A DNA stretch of 64,000 nt from assembly GCA_016191345.1 (NCBI GenBank), contig JACPOU010000004.1:38932-102931 (forward strand), given 5' to 3'. The notes beneath the pieces were generated by a model that saw nothing but the letters and a program-made list of their open reading frames with translations, did not search any database and was not told where the DNA came from. A program made the translations under genes and the position numbers. Shown one piece after another: positions 38,031 through 46,915 of this stretch; positions within the stretch are counted from its first letter, which is position 1; each line of letters opens with the position of its first letter. The stretch is from Chloroflexota bacterium (lineage in GTDB: Bacteria; Chloroflexota; Limnocylindria; Limnocylindrales; CSP1-4).

Positions 38031-39262
38031 AGCGGCGCCGCGAGCACGGAACGGGCCAGGTCCCAGTGCTGCCACAGCAGCCCGAGCTCGGCCGCCCGCG
38101 CCCCGACGAGTTCGCGGAGCGCCTCGGCCTCCAGGTCGCCAGCTGCCGCGATGAAGAGCTCGTCCGCGGCCACGGTGACCTCGCGGTACAGCTCGCCGAT
38201 CTCGTCCTGGGTCGGCCAGGCGCGGATCCGGCGGGGCTCCATGCCGGCAGCTGCGACAGCGGCGGTCAGGTCGCGGTAGTTCGGGACGCGGCCGTCCTCC
38301 CAGCCGTCGATCGCGTCGAAGCGATGACCAGCCGCCGCGAGGGCCCCGGCGATCGCTCGGCACTGCTCGGTCGTGAAGGTGTCCCAGAACGGGTTGCCGA
38401 CCGGGAAGTCGAGGATCCCCCGGTCGATCGCGCGGGCCATGATGCCCTCGGCGAGCGCCGTGATGGCGAGCTGCCATGGCCGGCGCATCGCGTCGTCGGC
38501 GCCGGCCACGATCTCGACCGCATCGAAGAGCGCCCGGTGGTCGCCGCGGAGGATCCTGATGATGACCGGGGCCCGGTCGGACCCGGTGCCGGGGCGGGTG
38601 GTGGTGGCGAGGCCGGCGGCCGGGGCCTCCGCCGCGCGACTCGCGGGGTCGCCCTGTTGGTCATCGGGCGGCTCCGGCGCGGGCTGCGGCTCGAGGACCG
38701 CCGTCGTGGCCGTCGCGACCGACACGCCCGCGGCCAGCATCCGCTGCGCGGCGAGGACGGCCTGGATCCGCAGCGAATCGATCGCCGGATCGCGATCGGC
38801 CGCCGTCGGGATCGCGGCGACAGGGGCCGCCGGGATCGCGGCGACGGGGCCGGCTCCGAACCGGGCTGGGCCCATGTTCGCCCGCAGCGAGGGGCCCGAT
38901 GGAACGATCGTTCGATCTCCGGGCGCCAAGCGTGGCCCTCCACCCGGACCGACGGGCGCCGGCCGAACCATGACCGGGACGCCCGGTCCGGGCTCTGGCG
39001 CAAGGGGCGGCAGGTCCTCCGGCGGCGCGTCGCGATCCATCCGGCGGCGATCCGCGGGACCCCCGCGGGCGGGTTCGTTCGCGGCCGTCACGAAGGCATC
39101 GGAGGAGAGTGTCGCCGCACGGCGCGGCACGGCGCCCCGTTCGACGGTGAGGCGGACCTCGCGTGCCGGGCTGCGACTGCCGAGCACCACGACGATGGCG
39201 GCGCCGCTCGCGATGCCGAGCACGAGGCCGAGTGCCAGGAAGGCGAACTCGCTCGCGGTCAT
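38018..39262 (-). CDS. Membrane-anchored protein of unknown function with Pro/Ala-rich linker
   Basis: MTASEFAFLALGLVLGIASGAAIVVVLGSRSP TM anchor, linker, then novel-looking C-terminal domain; the 1019-aa track ORF starting at 41077 is antisense read-through. Confidence 0.75.
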   Translation of the reverse strand: MTASEFAFLALGLVLGIASGAAIVVVLGSRSPAREVRLTVERGAVPRRAATLSSDAFVTAANEPARGGPADRRRMDRDAPPEDLPPLAPEPGPGVPVMVRPAPVGPGGGPRLAPGDRTIVPSGPSLRANMGPARFGAGPVAAIPAAPVAAIPTAADRDPAIDSLRIQAVLAAQRMLAAGVSVATATTAVLEPQPAPEPPDDQQGDPASRAAEAPAAGLATTTRPGTGSDRAPVIIRILRGDHRALFDAVEIVAGADDAMRRPWQLAITALAEGIMARAIDRGILDFPVGNPFWDTFTTEQCRAIAGALAAAGHRFDAIDGWEDGRVPNYRDLTAAVAAAGMEPRRIRAWPTQDEIGELYREVTVAADELFIAAAGDLEAEALRELVGARAAELGLLWQHWDLARSVLAAPLAAD

Positions 39263-39393
39263 TCTCTCCGTCCTTCCCGGTCGGACACCTCCTCCGACCG
39301 TGGTCCCCTGGGCCCGGAGCGTAGCTGCGACCTGCGCGGGCGTCAACCCGGATTCCGCAGCGCCCTCGCTTCGGCGTGGCTCGCCCGGTGACT

Positions 39394-39423
39394 TTGCAGC
39401 CCCGATCGGGCGGGTGGTAGATT
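39394..39423 (+). promoter_or_regulatory. Putative sigma70-like promoter for the respiratory operon
   Basis: ttgcag-N18-tagatt upstream of TTG start at 39506. Confidence 0.3.
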
Positions 39424-39505
39424 CCGGGCGCCGGCCAGCGACCCCCGGATTTCCAGAGCGCCCGTCTCCCGATCCCGTACACGACGAGAAAGGCACGACC
39501 GCGTC

Positions 39506-41341
39506 TTGGCCCTCGAGTCCTATCAGGAATTCCTCGTCCAGCCCGTCGACGCCTCGTGGTTGCAGTGCAACATCGAGTGCCAGGAGGCGTGCCCGGTCGG
39601 GACGAACTGCCGCGGCTACCTGAACCTCGCTGCCGAGGGGCGGTTCGAGGAGGGCTACATCCTGTCGCGCGAGCCGAACCCGGTTGCGGCGATGTGCTCG
39701 TACGTCTGTTCCGCACCCTGCGAGCGCGCCTGCCGGCGCGGCGACATCGACCGCCCGCTCGCGATCCGGGCGATGAAGCGCTTCCTCGTCGAGTGGCACG
39801 AGGCCTCCGGCATTCCCGACGTCATGCCCCACATCGAGGCGCGCGCCGAGCGCGTGGCGGTGGTCGGGGCGGGTCCGGCCGGGATCTCGGTGGCCCGCGA
39901 GCTCGCGATGAAGGGCTACGGGGTGGACGTCTTCGACAGCCTGCCCTACGGCGGCGGCACGATGCTCATCGGCGTCCCGGCGTTCCGCCTGCCGCGCGAG
40001 GCGATCGAGATGGACGTTCGCCTCGTGGAGCGCCTCGGTGTTCGCTTCCACTTCAACACGACGATCGGCCGGGAGGTCACGTTCGAGGACCTCCAGCGCG
40101 ACTACGACGCGATCGCGATCACCGCCGGGGCGATGAACGCGGTCGTCCTCGACGTGCCGGGCTCGGATCTCGACGGCGTCCAGTACGGCGTCGACTTCAT
40201 GAAGAAGGCGAATCTCGGCGAGGAGCTGACGGTCGGGCGCGACGTCGTCGTCATCGGCGGCGGCTACACCGCCATGGACTGCTCGCGGACCGCCCTCCGC
40301 CACGGTGCGGAGCGCGTCTCGATCGTCTACCGCCGGACGCGCTCCGAGCTGGTCGTCGACGAGGAGGAGCTGGGCGAGACGGAGCGCGAGGGCGTCCGGA
40401 TGGAGTTTCTCGCCAGTCCGGTCGAGGTCCTCGGCGAGGACGGCCACGTCACGGGCGTCAGGTTCGTCCGCAACCGCCTGGGCGCCCCGGATGCCTCCGG
40501 CCGGCGCTCGCCCGTCCCGATCGAGGGCTCCGAGTTCGTCATCCCGGCCGACGTCGTGATCCCCGCCGTCTCGCAGGCCGCCGACCTCACGTTCCTGCCG
40601 GTCGAGTCCTCGTTCGAGGTCAACCGCGGCCGGGTGAAGGTGGATCCGGCGACCTACGCCACGAACGTCCGGGGCGTGTTCGCCTGCGGCGACTTCGTGA
40701 CCGGTCCCACGACGCTCATCGAGGCCGCCGGCCACGGCAAGAAGGCGGCCTACGCGATCGACCGATACCTCGCCGGCCAGACCGACGTCACGGTCGCGGC
40801 GAACGTCAAGATCACCAGCTCGTGGCGCCACGACATGCCCGAGCTCTACGATGTCCTGCCGCGCCAGCACATCCCGATGGTCCCGCTGATGGAGCGCATG
40901 CCATCGACCGACCCAACGATCAACTTCTCGACCCCGGTGGAACTCGGCTACGACACGACGGGCGCGATCGCCGAGTCGACCCGCTGCCTGATGTGCAACT
41001 ACAACATCTGGTTCGACCCGTTCCGCTGCGTCCTGTGCGGCGCCTGTGCGGATGTCTGCCCCGAGGGCGTCATCCACATGGTCGACATCAACCAGCTGAA
41101 GGCGGAAGGCCTCCTGCCCGAGGTCGAAGAGGCCTATGGCTGGGAGAATGGAGCGGCGATGATCCTCGACGAGGAGCGCTGCATCCGCTGCGCCCTCTGC
41201 GTCAAGCGATGCCCCTTCGACGCCATTACGATGGAGCGGTTCGAGCTCCAGGAGGTCTCGAGCGACGGACGGCTCTACAAGGAGTCGTATCGAGATGCCC
41301 AGCTCGCCGGCACGGCCGGCGTGGCAGGAGGATCCAGGTGA
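39506..41341 (+). CDS. FAD-dependent NAD(P) oxidoreductase (GltD/glutamate synthase small-subunit-like) with C-terminal 4Fe-4S ferredoxin domain
   Basis: N-term Cys cluster CNIECQEACPVGTNCRGYL...CSYVCSAPCERACRRG; VVGAGPAGISVARELA; VVIGGGYTAMDCSRTA; CVLCGACADVCPEGVI...CIRCALCVKRCPFDAI. Confidence 0.9.
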   Translation: MALESYQEFLVQPVDASWLQCNIECQEACPVGTNCRGYLNLAAEGRFEEGYILSREPNPVAAMCSYVCSAPCERACRRGDIDRPLAIRAMKRFLVEWHEASGIPDVMPHIEARAERVAVVGAGPAGISVARELAMKGYGVDVFDSLPYGGGTMLIGVPAFRLPREAIEMDVRLVERLGVRFHFNTTIGREVTFEDLQRDYDAIAITAGAMNAVVLDVPGSDLDGVQYGVDFMKKANLGEELTVGRDVVVIGGGYTAMDCSRTALRHGAERVSIVYRRTRSELVVDEEELGETEREGVRMEFLASPVEVLGEDGHVTGVRFVRNRLGAPDASGRRSPVPIEGSEFVIPADVVIPAVSQAADLTFLPVESSFEVNRGRVKVDPATYATNVRGVFACGDFVTGPTTLIEAAGHGKKAAYAIDRYLAGQTDVTVAANVKITSSWRHDMPELYDVLPRQHIPMVPLMERMPSTDPTINFSTPVELGYDTTGAIAESTRCLMCNYNIWFDPFRCVLCGACADVCPEGVIHMVDINQLKAEGLLPEVEEAYGWENGAAMILDEERCIRCALCVKRCPFDAITMERFELQEVSSDGRLYKESYRDAQLAGTAGVAGGSR

Positions 41342-42066
41342 GTTTCCTCGAGCGGGTGGACCTCTCCATCCGCCGCAGCCCGGTCTGGCGATCGCTGTTC
41401 CGCAACCCGTACCCCAACGACGAGCGGTCGCGCGCCTACGCCGTCATGAACAACGTCTTCCTGCACCTCCACCCGGTGCGGGTCCGGCAGCACGCCGTCA
41501 AGTTCGCCTACACGTTCTGTCTCGGCGGCCTGTCGTTCTTCCTGTTCCTCGTGCTCACCGTGACGGGCGTCTACCTGATGTTCTTCTACGTCCCCTCGGC
41601 GACGCAGGCGTACAGCGACATCCTGAACATCCAGACCCGGGTGACCTTCGGCCTGCTGACCCGGAACATCCACCGCTGGGGCGCCCACCTGATGGTGTTC
41701 TTCGTCTTCCTCCACATGATGCGGGTCTTCTACCACGGGGCCTACAAGCAGCCGCGCGAGTTCAACTGGGTGGTCGGGGTCCTGCTGCTGTTCCTGACCG
41801 TCGGCCTCAGCTTCACCGGCTACCTGCTGCCGTGGGACCAGATCTCCTACTGGGCGATCACGATCGGCTCGAACATGGCGGCCTACCTGCCGCTGATCAA
41901 CACGCCGTTCAAACTGGTCCTCCTCGGCGGCCTCGAGGTCGGCCAGAACACGCTGCTGCGGTTCTACGTGCTCCACATCATGGCCCTGCCCCTCATCACC
42001 GCCGTCTTCATGGCCGTCCACTTCTGGCGGATCCGGAAGGACGGAGGCATCAGCGGCCCGCTATGA
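41338..42066 (+). CDS. Cytochrome b6-type subunit (cytochrome b N-terminal half)
   Basis: NIHRWGAHLMVFFVFLHMMRVFYHGAYKQPREFNW; GYLLPWDQISYWA; HIMALPLITAVFMAVH with 14 residues between His ligands (b6 type). Confidence 0.95.
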   Translation: MSFLERVDLSIRRSPVWRSLFRNPYPNDERSRAYAVMNNVFLHLHPVRVRQHAVKFAYTFCLGGLSFFLFLVLTVTGVYLMFFYVPSATQAYSDILNIQTRVTFGLLTRNIHRWGAHLMVFFVFLHMMRVFYHGAYKQPREFNWVVGVLLLFLTVGLSFTGYLLPWDQISYWAITIGSNMAAYLPLINTPFKLVLLGGLEVGQNTLLRFYVLHIMALPLITAVFMAVHFWRIRKDGGISGPL

Positions 42067-42182
42067 CGACCCATCGGTGCGTTGTCACCTCCGTGCGCTC
42101 GCTCACGCACGTTCGAGTGCGCTCGCGAGCGTGCTCGGCTCCGCCTTCCGCTGGGCCCGTCCTGACGGGCCGCATGGGTCGG
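42067..42182 (+). other. Structured intergenic spacer inside respiratory operon
   Basis: cgacccat (42067-42074)/atgggtcg (42174-42181); gcccgt-cctg-acgggc (42155-42170); palindrome cgctcgcgagcg (42120-42131). Confidence 0.4.
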
Positions 42183-42187
42183 GACGC

Positions 42188-42811
42188 ATGAGCGACCAGA
42201 AGACGGACGAGACGGTCGAGGGCCGGCTCGTCCTGCCCGTCGACCCGACGCGGCGCACGGAGATCGACAAGCAGCGCGTGCCGATGTCGGCGCGGCCGTA
42301 CCGGCTGCTGGCGATGGTCAAGCAGGACGCCGTGGTCCGGGTCCAGAAGGAACCCGACGACACGGTCATGACCTGGCCGCACCTGCTCTCGATCGAGTTC
42401 CTCGCGGCCGGCGTCATGAGCGTCTTCCTGCTCCTGATGGGCCTGTTCATCAACGCCCCGCTCGAGGAGCTTGCCAACGGCAACGTGACCCCGGCCGTCG
42501 CCAAGGCGCCGTGGTACTTCCTGGGGCTCCAGGAGCTCCTCGCCTACTTCCACCCGGCGGTGGCCGGCGTCCTGGTCCCGACGTTCGCGATCGTGGGCAC
42601 GATGCTCATCCCCTACGTGGACCGCGGTGATCCCACGGCGATCGCGCCATCGCGGCGCAAGACCGCGGTCGTGCTCTTCTCACTCCTCCTGGGCCTCGCC
42701 CTCATGCTGACCTTCCTCGGCATCTTCTTCCGCGGCCCCGGCTACAGCTTCGTCATTCCCTACCTGCCGTTCTTCGAGAACAGCACCAACGGGCTCCACT
42801 TCTCCCTCTGA
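42188..42811 (+). CDS. Cytochrome b C-terminal-half / subunit IV-like protein
   Basis: TWPHLLSIEFLAAGVMSVFLLLMGLFINAPLEELAN; KAPWYFLGLQELLAYFHPAVAGVLVP. Confidence 0.88.
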   Translation: MSDQKTDETVEGRLVLPVDPTRRTEIDKQRVPMSARPYRLLAMVKQDAVVRVQKEPDDTVMTWPHLLSIEFLAAGVMSVFLLLMGLFINAPLEELANGNVTPAVAKAPWYFLGLQELLAYFHPAVAGVLVPTFAIVGTMLIPYVDRGDPTAIAPSRRKTAVVLFSLLLGLALMLTFLGIFFRGPGYSFVIPYLPFFENSTNGLHFSL

Positions 42812-42838
42812 GCCAAGACAGCGGATGGGACCAGACCA

Positions 42839-43513
42839 ATGAGCAACTACCACGTTGAACCGATCGACAGGCCGCAGGCCCTCACCTCGGCGGCACTGAA
42901 GAGCCAGCGCCAGCATCCCGTGCAGGGCATCTCGCGACGCCGGCTGCTGCGATTGTCGCTTGGCGGCGGGATCGCCCTCTGGCTCACCGAGATCGCCGGC
43001 GGGACGCTGAACTTCCTGTGGCCGAACCTCGAGGGCGGCTTCGGTGGCATCGTGAAGATCGGAACCCTCGCCGACGTCAAGCTCAAGAACTCCAATCTGC
43101 CCATTGCGGATGGGTTCCCGGCGTACTTCCCCGATGCTCGCGCGTTCATCGTCCTCGTCGACCCATCGCGGCAGCAGTTCGTTCCCGGCACGGACACGGT
43201 CGGCGAAGGCACCGCCCTGAACGTTCGAGCGCTCTACCAGCGCTGCCCGCACCTCGGCTGCAAGCCGAATCCCTGCCTCAAGAACTTCTGGCTGGAGTGT
43301 CCCTGCCATGGCTCCCGCTACGACCGGCTGGGGATCAAGGCGCAGGGCGCTGCCTACGGGCCAGCGCCGCGCAGCATGGACCGCTTCTCCGCGACCGTGG
43401 AGGCGGACGGGACCCTCGTCCTGGACACCTCCAAGATCACGCTCGGCCCGCTGCCCATCGCGATCGGCCAGCCGGGAATCATCCCGCCGAAGAGCCCGAC
43501 GGGCTGCATCTAG
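42839..43513 (+). CDS. Rieske 2Fe-2S protein
   Basis: CPHLGCKPN...ECPCHGSRYD; TAT-like/TM N-terminus SRRRLLRLSLGGGIALWLTEIAGG. Confidence 0.95.
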   Translation: MSNYHVEPIDRPQALTSAALKSQRQHPVQGISRRRLLRLSLGGGIALWLTEIAGGTLNFLWPNLEGGFGGIVKIGTLADVKLKNSNLPIADGFPAYFPDARAFIVLVDPSRQQFVPGTDTVGEGTALNVRALYQRCPHLGCKPNPCLKNFWLECPCHGSRYDRLGIKAQGAAYGPAPRSMDRFSATVEADGTLVLDTSKITLGPLPIAIGQPGIIPPKSPTGCI

Positions 43514-43549
43514 GCCCGCCGATACCGTGACGACCATTCGAGGAGCCCG

Positions 43550-44602
43550 ATGACCGACAAGTCCGGCCGCGAGCCGGAGCAGCGCCTGCCCGCCCGCCGC
43601 GAGCCGAGCACCCCGGCCCCCGCGGACCGCTTCACGGCCCCGGCGAGCGCCCACCCGCCGGAGCTCAGCCCGGAACGGGCGGCGCGCATCGTCCGCCAGT
43701 CCGCGAGCGCCCGCTGGGTCGGCTTCCTCGTCGTCTGCGTCGTCGTCCTCTTCACCATCGTCTACTACTTCTACGAGGTCGGCGCGCCGCTGGGCCTCTC
43801 CAAGCCGCGCCTCGACGCCCAGGCGGAGCAACAGCAGGTGACCGCGGTCGTCCGCGGCTACAACCTCTACCAGGCCAACTGCGCCCGTTGCCACGGCCCC
43901 AACGGCAAGTGCACCGCGGAGGGCTACATCGCCCCGCCGCTCAACGACCAGTCGAAACTCTTCGCGCACCTCAGCGCGCAGTACCTGAAGAACGTCCTCA
44001 CGGTCGGCGGCCGATACGTCTGCGGCAACGCGAACAGCCTGATGCCCGTCTGGGCGGACACGAACGGCGGGCCCCTGAACTACCGTCAGATCGAGGAGCT
44101 CATCGCCTTCATCCGCGCGCCATCGACCCAGGAGTACGTCATCCGGAACCCGGAGCTGAACGAGCCGGTCCTGGATGCGAACGGCAAGGCCAAGACCTTC
44201 AAGGGCTGGCTGGATCCCGCGTACAAGCCGGATCCCTCGGCGACCCCGGTTCCGGCCTGCTACCTCGGCGACGGCGGCGCCCAGCCGACCCAGGGGCCCA
44301 CGGTCCCGCCGGACACCCAGACCGTCGCCGTCACCGCCGAGGGCATCGCCTTCGACGTGACCCAGCTGACGGTCGACGCGGGCAAGGACTTCGCCATCGA
44401 CTTCATCCAGAAGGACGCTGGCGTCGGCGGCCACAACGTCGAGATCCGGGCCCAGGACGGGACGAGCCTCTTCAAGGGCGCCGTCCTGAACGACCCGGGC
44501 GAGACGACCTATCTCGTGCCGAAGCTGGCCCCCGGCACGTATGTCTTCATCTGCTCCGTCCACCCCATTCCGGCGATGACCGGCACGCTCACCGTCAAGT
44601 AG
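43550..44602 (+). CDS. Membrane-anchored cytochrome c fused to C-terminal cupredoxin
   Basis: CARCHGPNG (CxxCH); GGHNVEI...FICSVHPIPAM (type-1 Cu H...C-x2-H-x4-M). Confidence 0.9.
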   Translation: MTDKSGREPEQRLPARREPSTPAPADRFTAPASAHPPELSPERAARIVRQSASARWVGFLVVCVVVLFTIVYYFYEVGAPLGLSKPRLDAQAEQQQVTAVVRGYNLYQANCARCHGPNGKCTAEGYIAPPLNDQSKLFAHLSAQYLKNVLTVGGRYVCGNANSLMPVWADTNGGPLNYRQIEELIAFIRAPSTQEYVIRNPELNEPVLDANGKAKTFKGWLDPAYKPDPSATPVPACYLGDGGAQPTQGPTVPPDTQTVAVTAEGIAFDVTQLTVDAGKDFAIDFIQKDAGVGGHNVEIRAQDGTSLFKGAVLNDPGETTYLVPKLAPGTYVFICSVHPIPAMTGTLTVK

Positions 44603-44611
44603 GCAGGGACG

Positions 44612-46078
44612 ATGACGCAGGCACGCAGCGGCGGGACCCGGATCGGGCGCAAACGCGCCCTCATGGGCCTCCTCGATGCCGACGGCTGGAGCTGGGCGGG
44701 CCTCAAGGCGTTCTTCTGGTTCATCGTCCTGATCTTCTTTCTGGCCTACCTGCCGGATCGGGCCTACTACTTCACGGTGAACCGGACGATCGACCTCGGG
44801 CTGCTGGCCTGGTCGCCGGTCAACCTCTGCCCTCCCGCCAACAAGACCCTGCCCTGTCCCGCGCCCGTCGGCGCCGTCATCCCCTGGGAGGCGAGCCCCA
44901 GCGGCCTGAACCTCCCCGCGCCCCGCGTCAATGCCGCCGCGGCGCAGCTCGGCACGCGTCTCGTGCTCGCCGGCGGGACGGACGGCGCGGCCGCCACCAC
45001 GACGACCTACATCGCGAACCTCAAGGACGGCAACTTCGACGCCTGGACCGAGGGGCCAGCCCTGCCGGAGCCCCGGAGCAGCGCGTCGCTCGTCGTCATC
45101 GGGAGCACCGCGTATCTCCTCGGCGGCGCGGACGCGGCTGGCAAGCCGACGGACACGATCTGGTCGATGACCGTCGATTCCGAGACGTCCGCGCTCGGGG
45201 CCTGGACGCCGGTCGAGGGCCTGACCCTCCCGGAGCCACGCACCGGTGCGTCCGCGCTGTCCGTCTCGGACGGGCTCGTCGTCGTCGGCGGGCGGGGTGC
45301 CGACGGAGCCCCGACCGCGACCACCTGGAAGTCGACGCTCGGCCTCAAGGGCGGCAAGCCCACCCTCGGCCAGTTCGAGAAGGGCGCGGATCTCCTCCAG
45401 CCCGTTGCCGACGCCTCGATCACCCAGGTCGGCGACTACCTCTGGGTCCTCGGCGGCTCCGACGCCAACGGACCGGTCGGCGCGATCCAGCGCGGCACGA
45501 TCGCGACCGTGCCCGTCCCGGAGACGCCCGCCCCGAACGCGACACCGGCGCCGCTCGCCCTGCTCCAATGGGCGGTCGCGGATGCCTACAACCTGCCGGC
45601 CGGGCGGACCTCGGCCGCGGGCTTCGGGGCGAACGGCACGCTCTACGTCGTCGGTGGCAACGACGGCACGGGGCCGCGCAGGGAGCTCTACTGGTCCGTC
45701 CCCAACGGCGACGGCACGCTGCCGGGCTGGAAGCACCTCGCCCAGACGGACCTGCCGTCGGGTCTCGAGGGTGCCTCGCCGCTCGTCTTCGGCTCGAGCG
45801 CGTTCATCATCGGCGGCACGACTGCGGACGGGCCGCTCTCGAGCGCCGTCAGGGCGAACCTCGCCCCGCAGGAGCCGTTCTTCCAGGCCGGCCTCGTCGG
45901 GCTCGTGGTGCCCGCGCTCAAGATCGACGGCGAGATCGGCCAGCAGTTGGGCTACCTGAGCGCGGCCGGCCTCGGCACGGTCAACGGCATCATCCTGCTG
46001 CTGATCGGCTGGGCGTACAACCACAAGCCCCAGGTCCGGGCCTGGGTGGATCGCCGCCGGGCTCGCCGCCGGGGCTGA
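44612..46078 (+). CDS. Kelch-repeat-like membrane protein of respiratory operon
   Basis: N- and C-terminal TM helices; repeated blocks LVLAGGTDGAAATTTTYIANL, AYLLGGADAAGKPTDTIW, LVVVGGRGADG, LWVLGGSDANGPV, LYVVGGNDGTGPRRELYW, AFIIGGTTADGPL. Confidence 0.82.
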   Translation: MTQARSGGTRIGRKRALMGLLDADGWSWAGLKAFFWFIVLIFFLAYLPDRAYYFTVNRTIDLGLLAWSPVNLCPPANKTLPCPAPVGAVIPWEASPSGLNLPAPRVNAAAAQLGTRLVLAGGTDGAAATTTTYIANLKDGNFDAWTEGPALPEPRSSASLVVIGSTAYLLGGADAAGKPTDTIWSMTVDSETSALGAWTPVEGLTLPEPRTGASALSVSDGLVVVGGRGADGAPTATTWKSTLGLKGGKPTLGQFEKGADLLQPVADASITQVGDYLWVLGGSDANGPVGAIQRGTIATVPVPETPAPNATPAPLALLQWAVADAYNLPAGRTSAAGFGANGTLYVVGGNDGTGPRRELYWSVPNGDGTLPGWKHLAQTDLPSGLEGASPLVFGSSAFIIGGTTADGPLSSAVRANLAPQEPFFQAGLVGLVVPALKIDGEIGQQLGYLSAAGLGTVNGIILLLIGWAYNHKPQVRAWVDRRRARRRG

Positions 46079-46094
46079 TCGACGCGAGCCTCGC

Positions 46095-46487
46095 TCAGCC
46101 GGGGAGGGCGCCCTCGCCCGGGTCCGGGGGGCCCGATCGGACCGGCAGTCCGGCCCGCTCCCAGGCGAGCATCCCACCACCGACGTTCGCCACGTCCGGC
46201 CAGCCGTTGCCGATCAGGAACGCGGTCGCCTGGCCGCTCCTTGCTCCCGAGCGGCAGATCATGAGCAGGGGCCGGTCCTGGGGCAGCTCGCGGTGGCGCT
46301 GGACGAAGGCGGAGAGGGGCATCAGCACGGCGCCCGGAGCGCGGACCTGGGCGAACTCGTCCGGCTCGCGCACGTCCACGAGGAGCGGTGCGGGCGCCGC
46401 GGCTTCGCGGGTCGCGGCGGATCCGGCTTCGAGGCGGTCGTGCGCCGTCGCGACGTCGACGGCGGGGATGCGGTTCGGGTCGATCAC
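46095..46487 (-). CDS. Rhodanese-domain protein
   Basis: LLVDVREPDEFAQVRAPGAVLMPLS; LLMICRSGARSGQATAFL. Confidence 0.9.
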   Translation of the reverse strand: MIDPNRIPAVDVATAHDRLEAGSAATREAAAPAPLLVDVREPDEFAQVRAPGAVLMPLSAFVQRHRELPQDRPLLMICRSGARSGQATAFLIGNGWPDVANVGGGMLAWERAGLPVRSGPPDPGEGALPG

Positions 46488-46915
46488 GGGACGCGGACCT
46501 CCAGGCGGGGAATCGGGATCGGCTGGACGGGTTCGCCGCGGTCCAGGCGGGCATGTGCGGTGCGGATCAGGCCGAGGAGCGCGGGGACGTCGATGCCCCA
46601 GGCAGGACCGGCCGCGCCGGCGTTCGCGAGCCGGAGCTCGGCGCCGGCGAGGTTCTTCGCCACGCCCGCGGGATTGCCCCGGGCGAGGTGGACGAACGCG
46701 GCCGCGGTCTTGATGAGCCCGGCATGAAGCGCCCGCTCCGCGGGATCCGAGGCCCCCATCCAGGCGGGCTCCAGATGCTCGTGGGCGAGGAAGGCGTCGC
46801 CTCGGTCGTACGCCTCGAGGCCCGCGTCGAACGCTGCTCGCCTCGCCGCCTCCGGGAGCGGCCGGTACGCCTTTCCCCGCCCGTTCTCCTGGATCGTGAC
46901 CGGCCGCGTGGTCAC
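46484..46915 (-). CDS. DUF309-family protein
   Basis: FDAGLEAYDRGDAFLAHEHLEPAWMGASDPAERALHAGLIKTAAAFVHLARGNPAG; GTG start overlaps upstream stop. Confidence 0.82.
   Translation of the reverse strand: MTTRPVTIQENGRGKAYRPLPEAARRAAFDAGLEAYDRGDAFLAHEHLEPAWMGASDPAERALHAGLIKTAAAFVHLARGNPAGVAKNLAGAELRLANAGAAGPAWGIDVPALLGLIRTAHARLDRGEPVQPIPIPRLEVRVP

Noticed and set aside
38018-41077. 1019-aa minus-strand ORF
   Set aside because: Only the C-terminal part (38018-39262) is a plausible gene; the rest is antisense to the well-supported FAD/Fe-S oxidoreductase.
42680-46180. 1166-aa minus-strand ORF
   Set aside because: Antisense to Rieske, cyt c-cupredoxin and kelch genes; compositionally biased shadow ORF.
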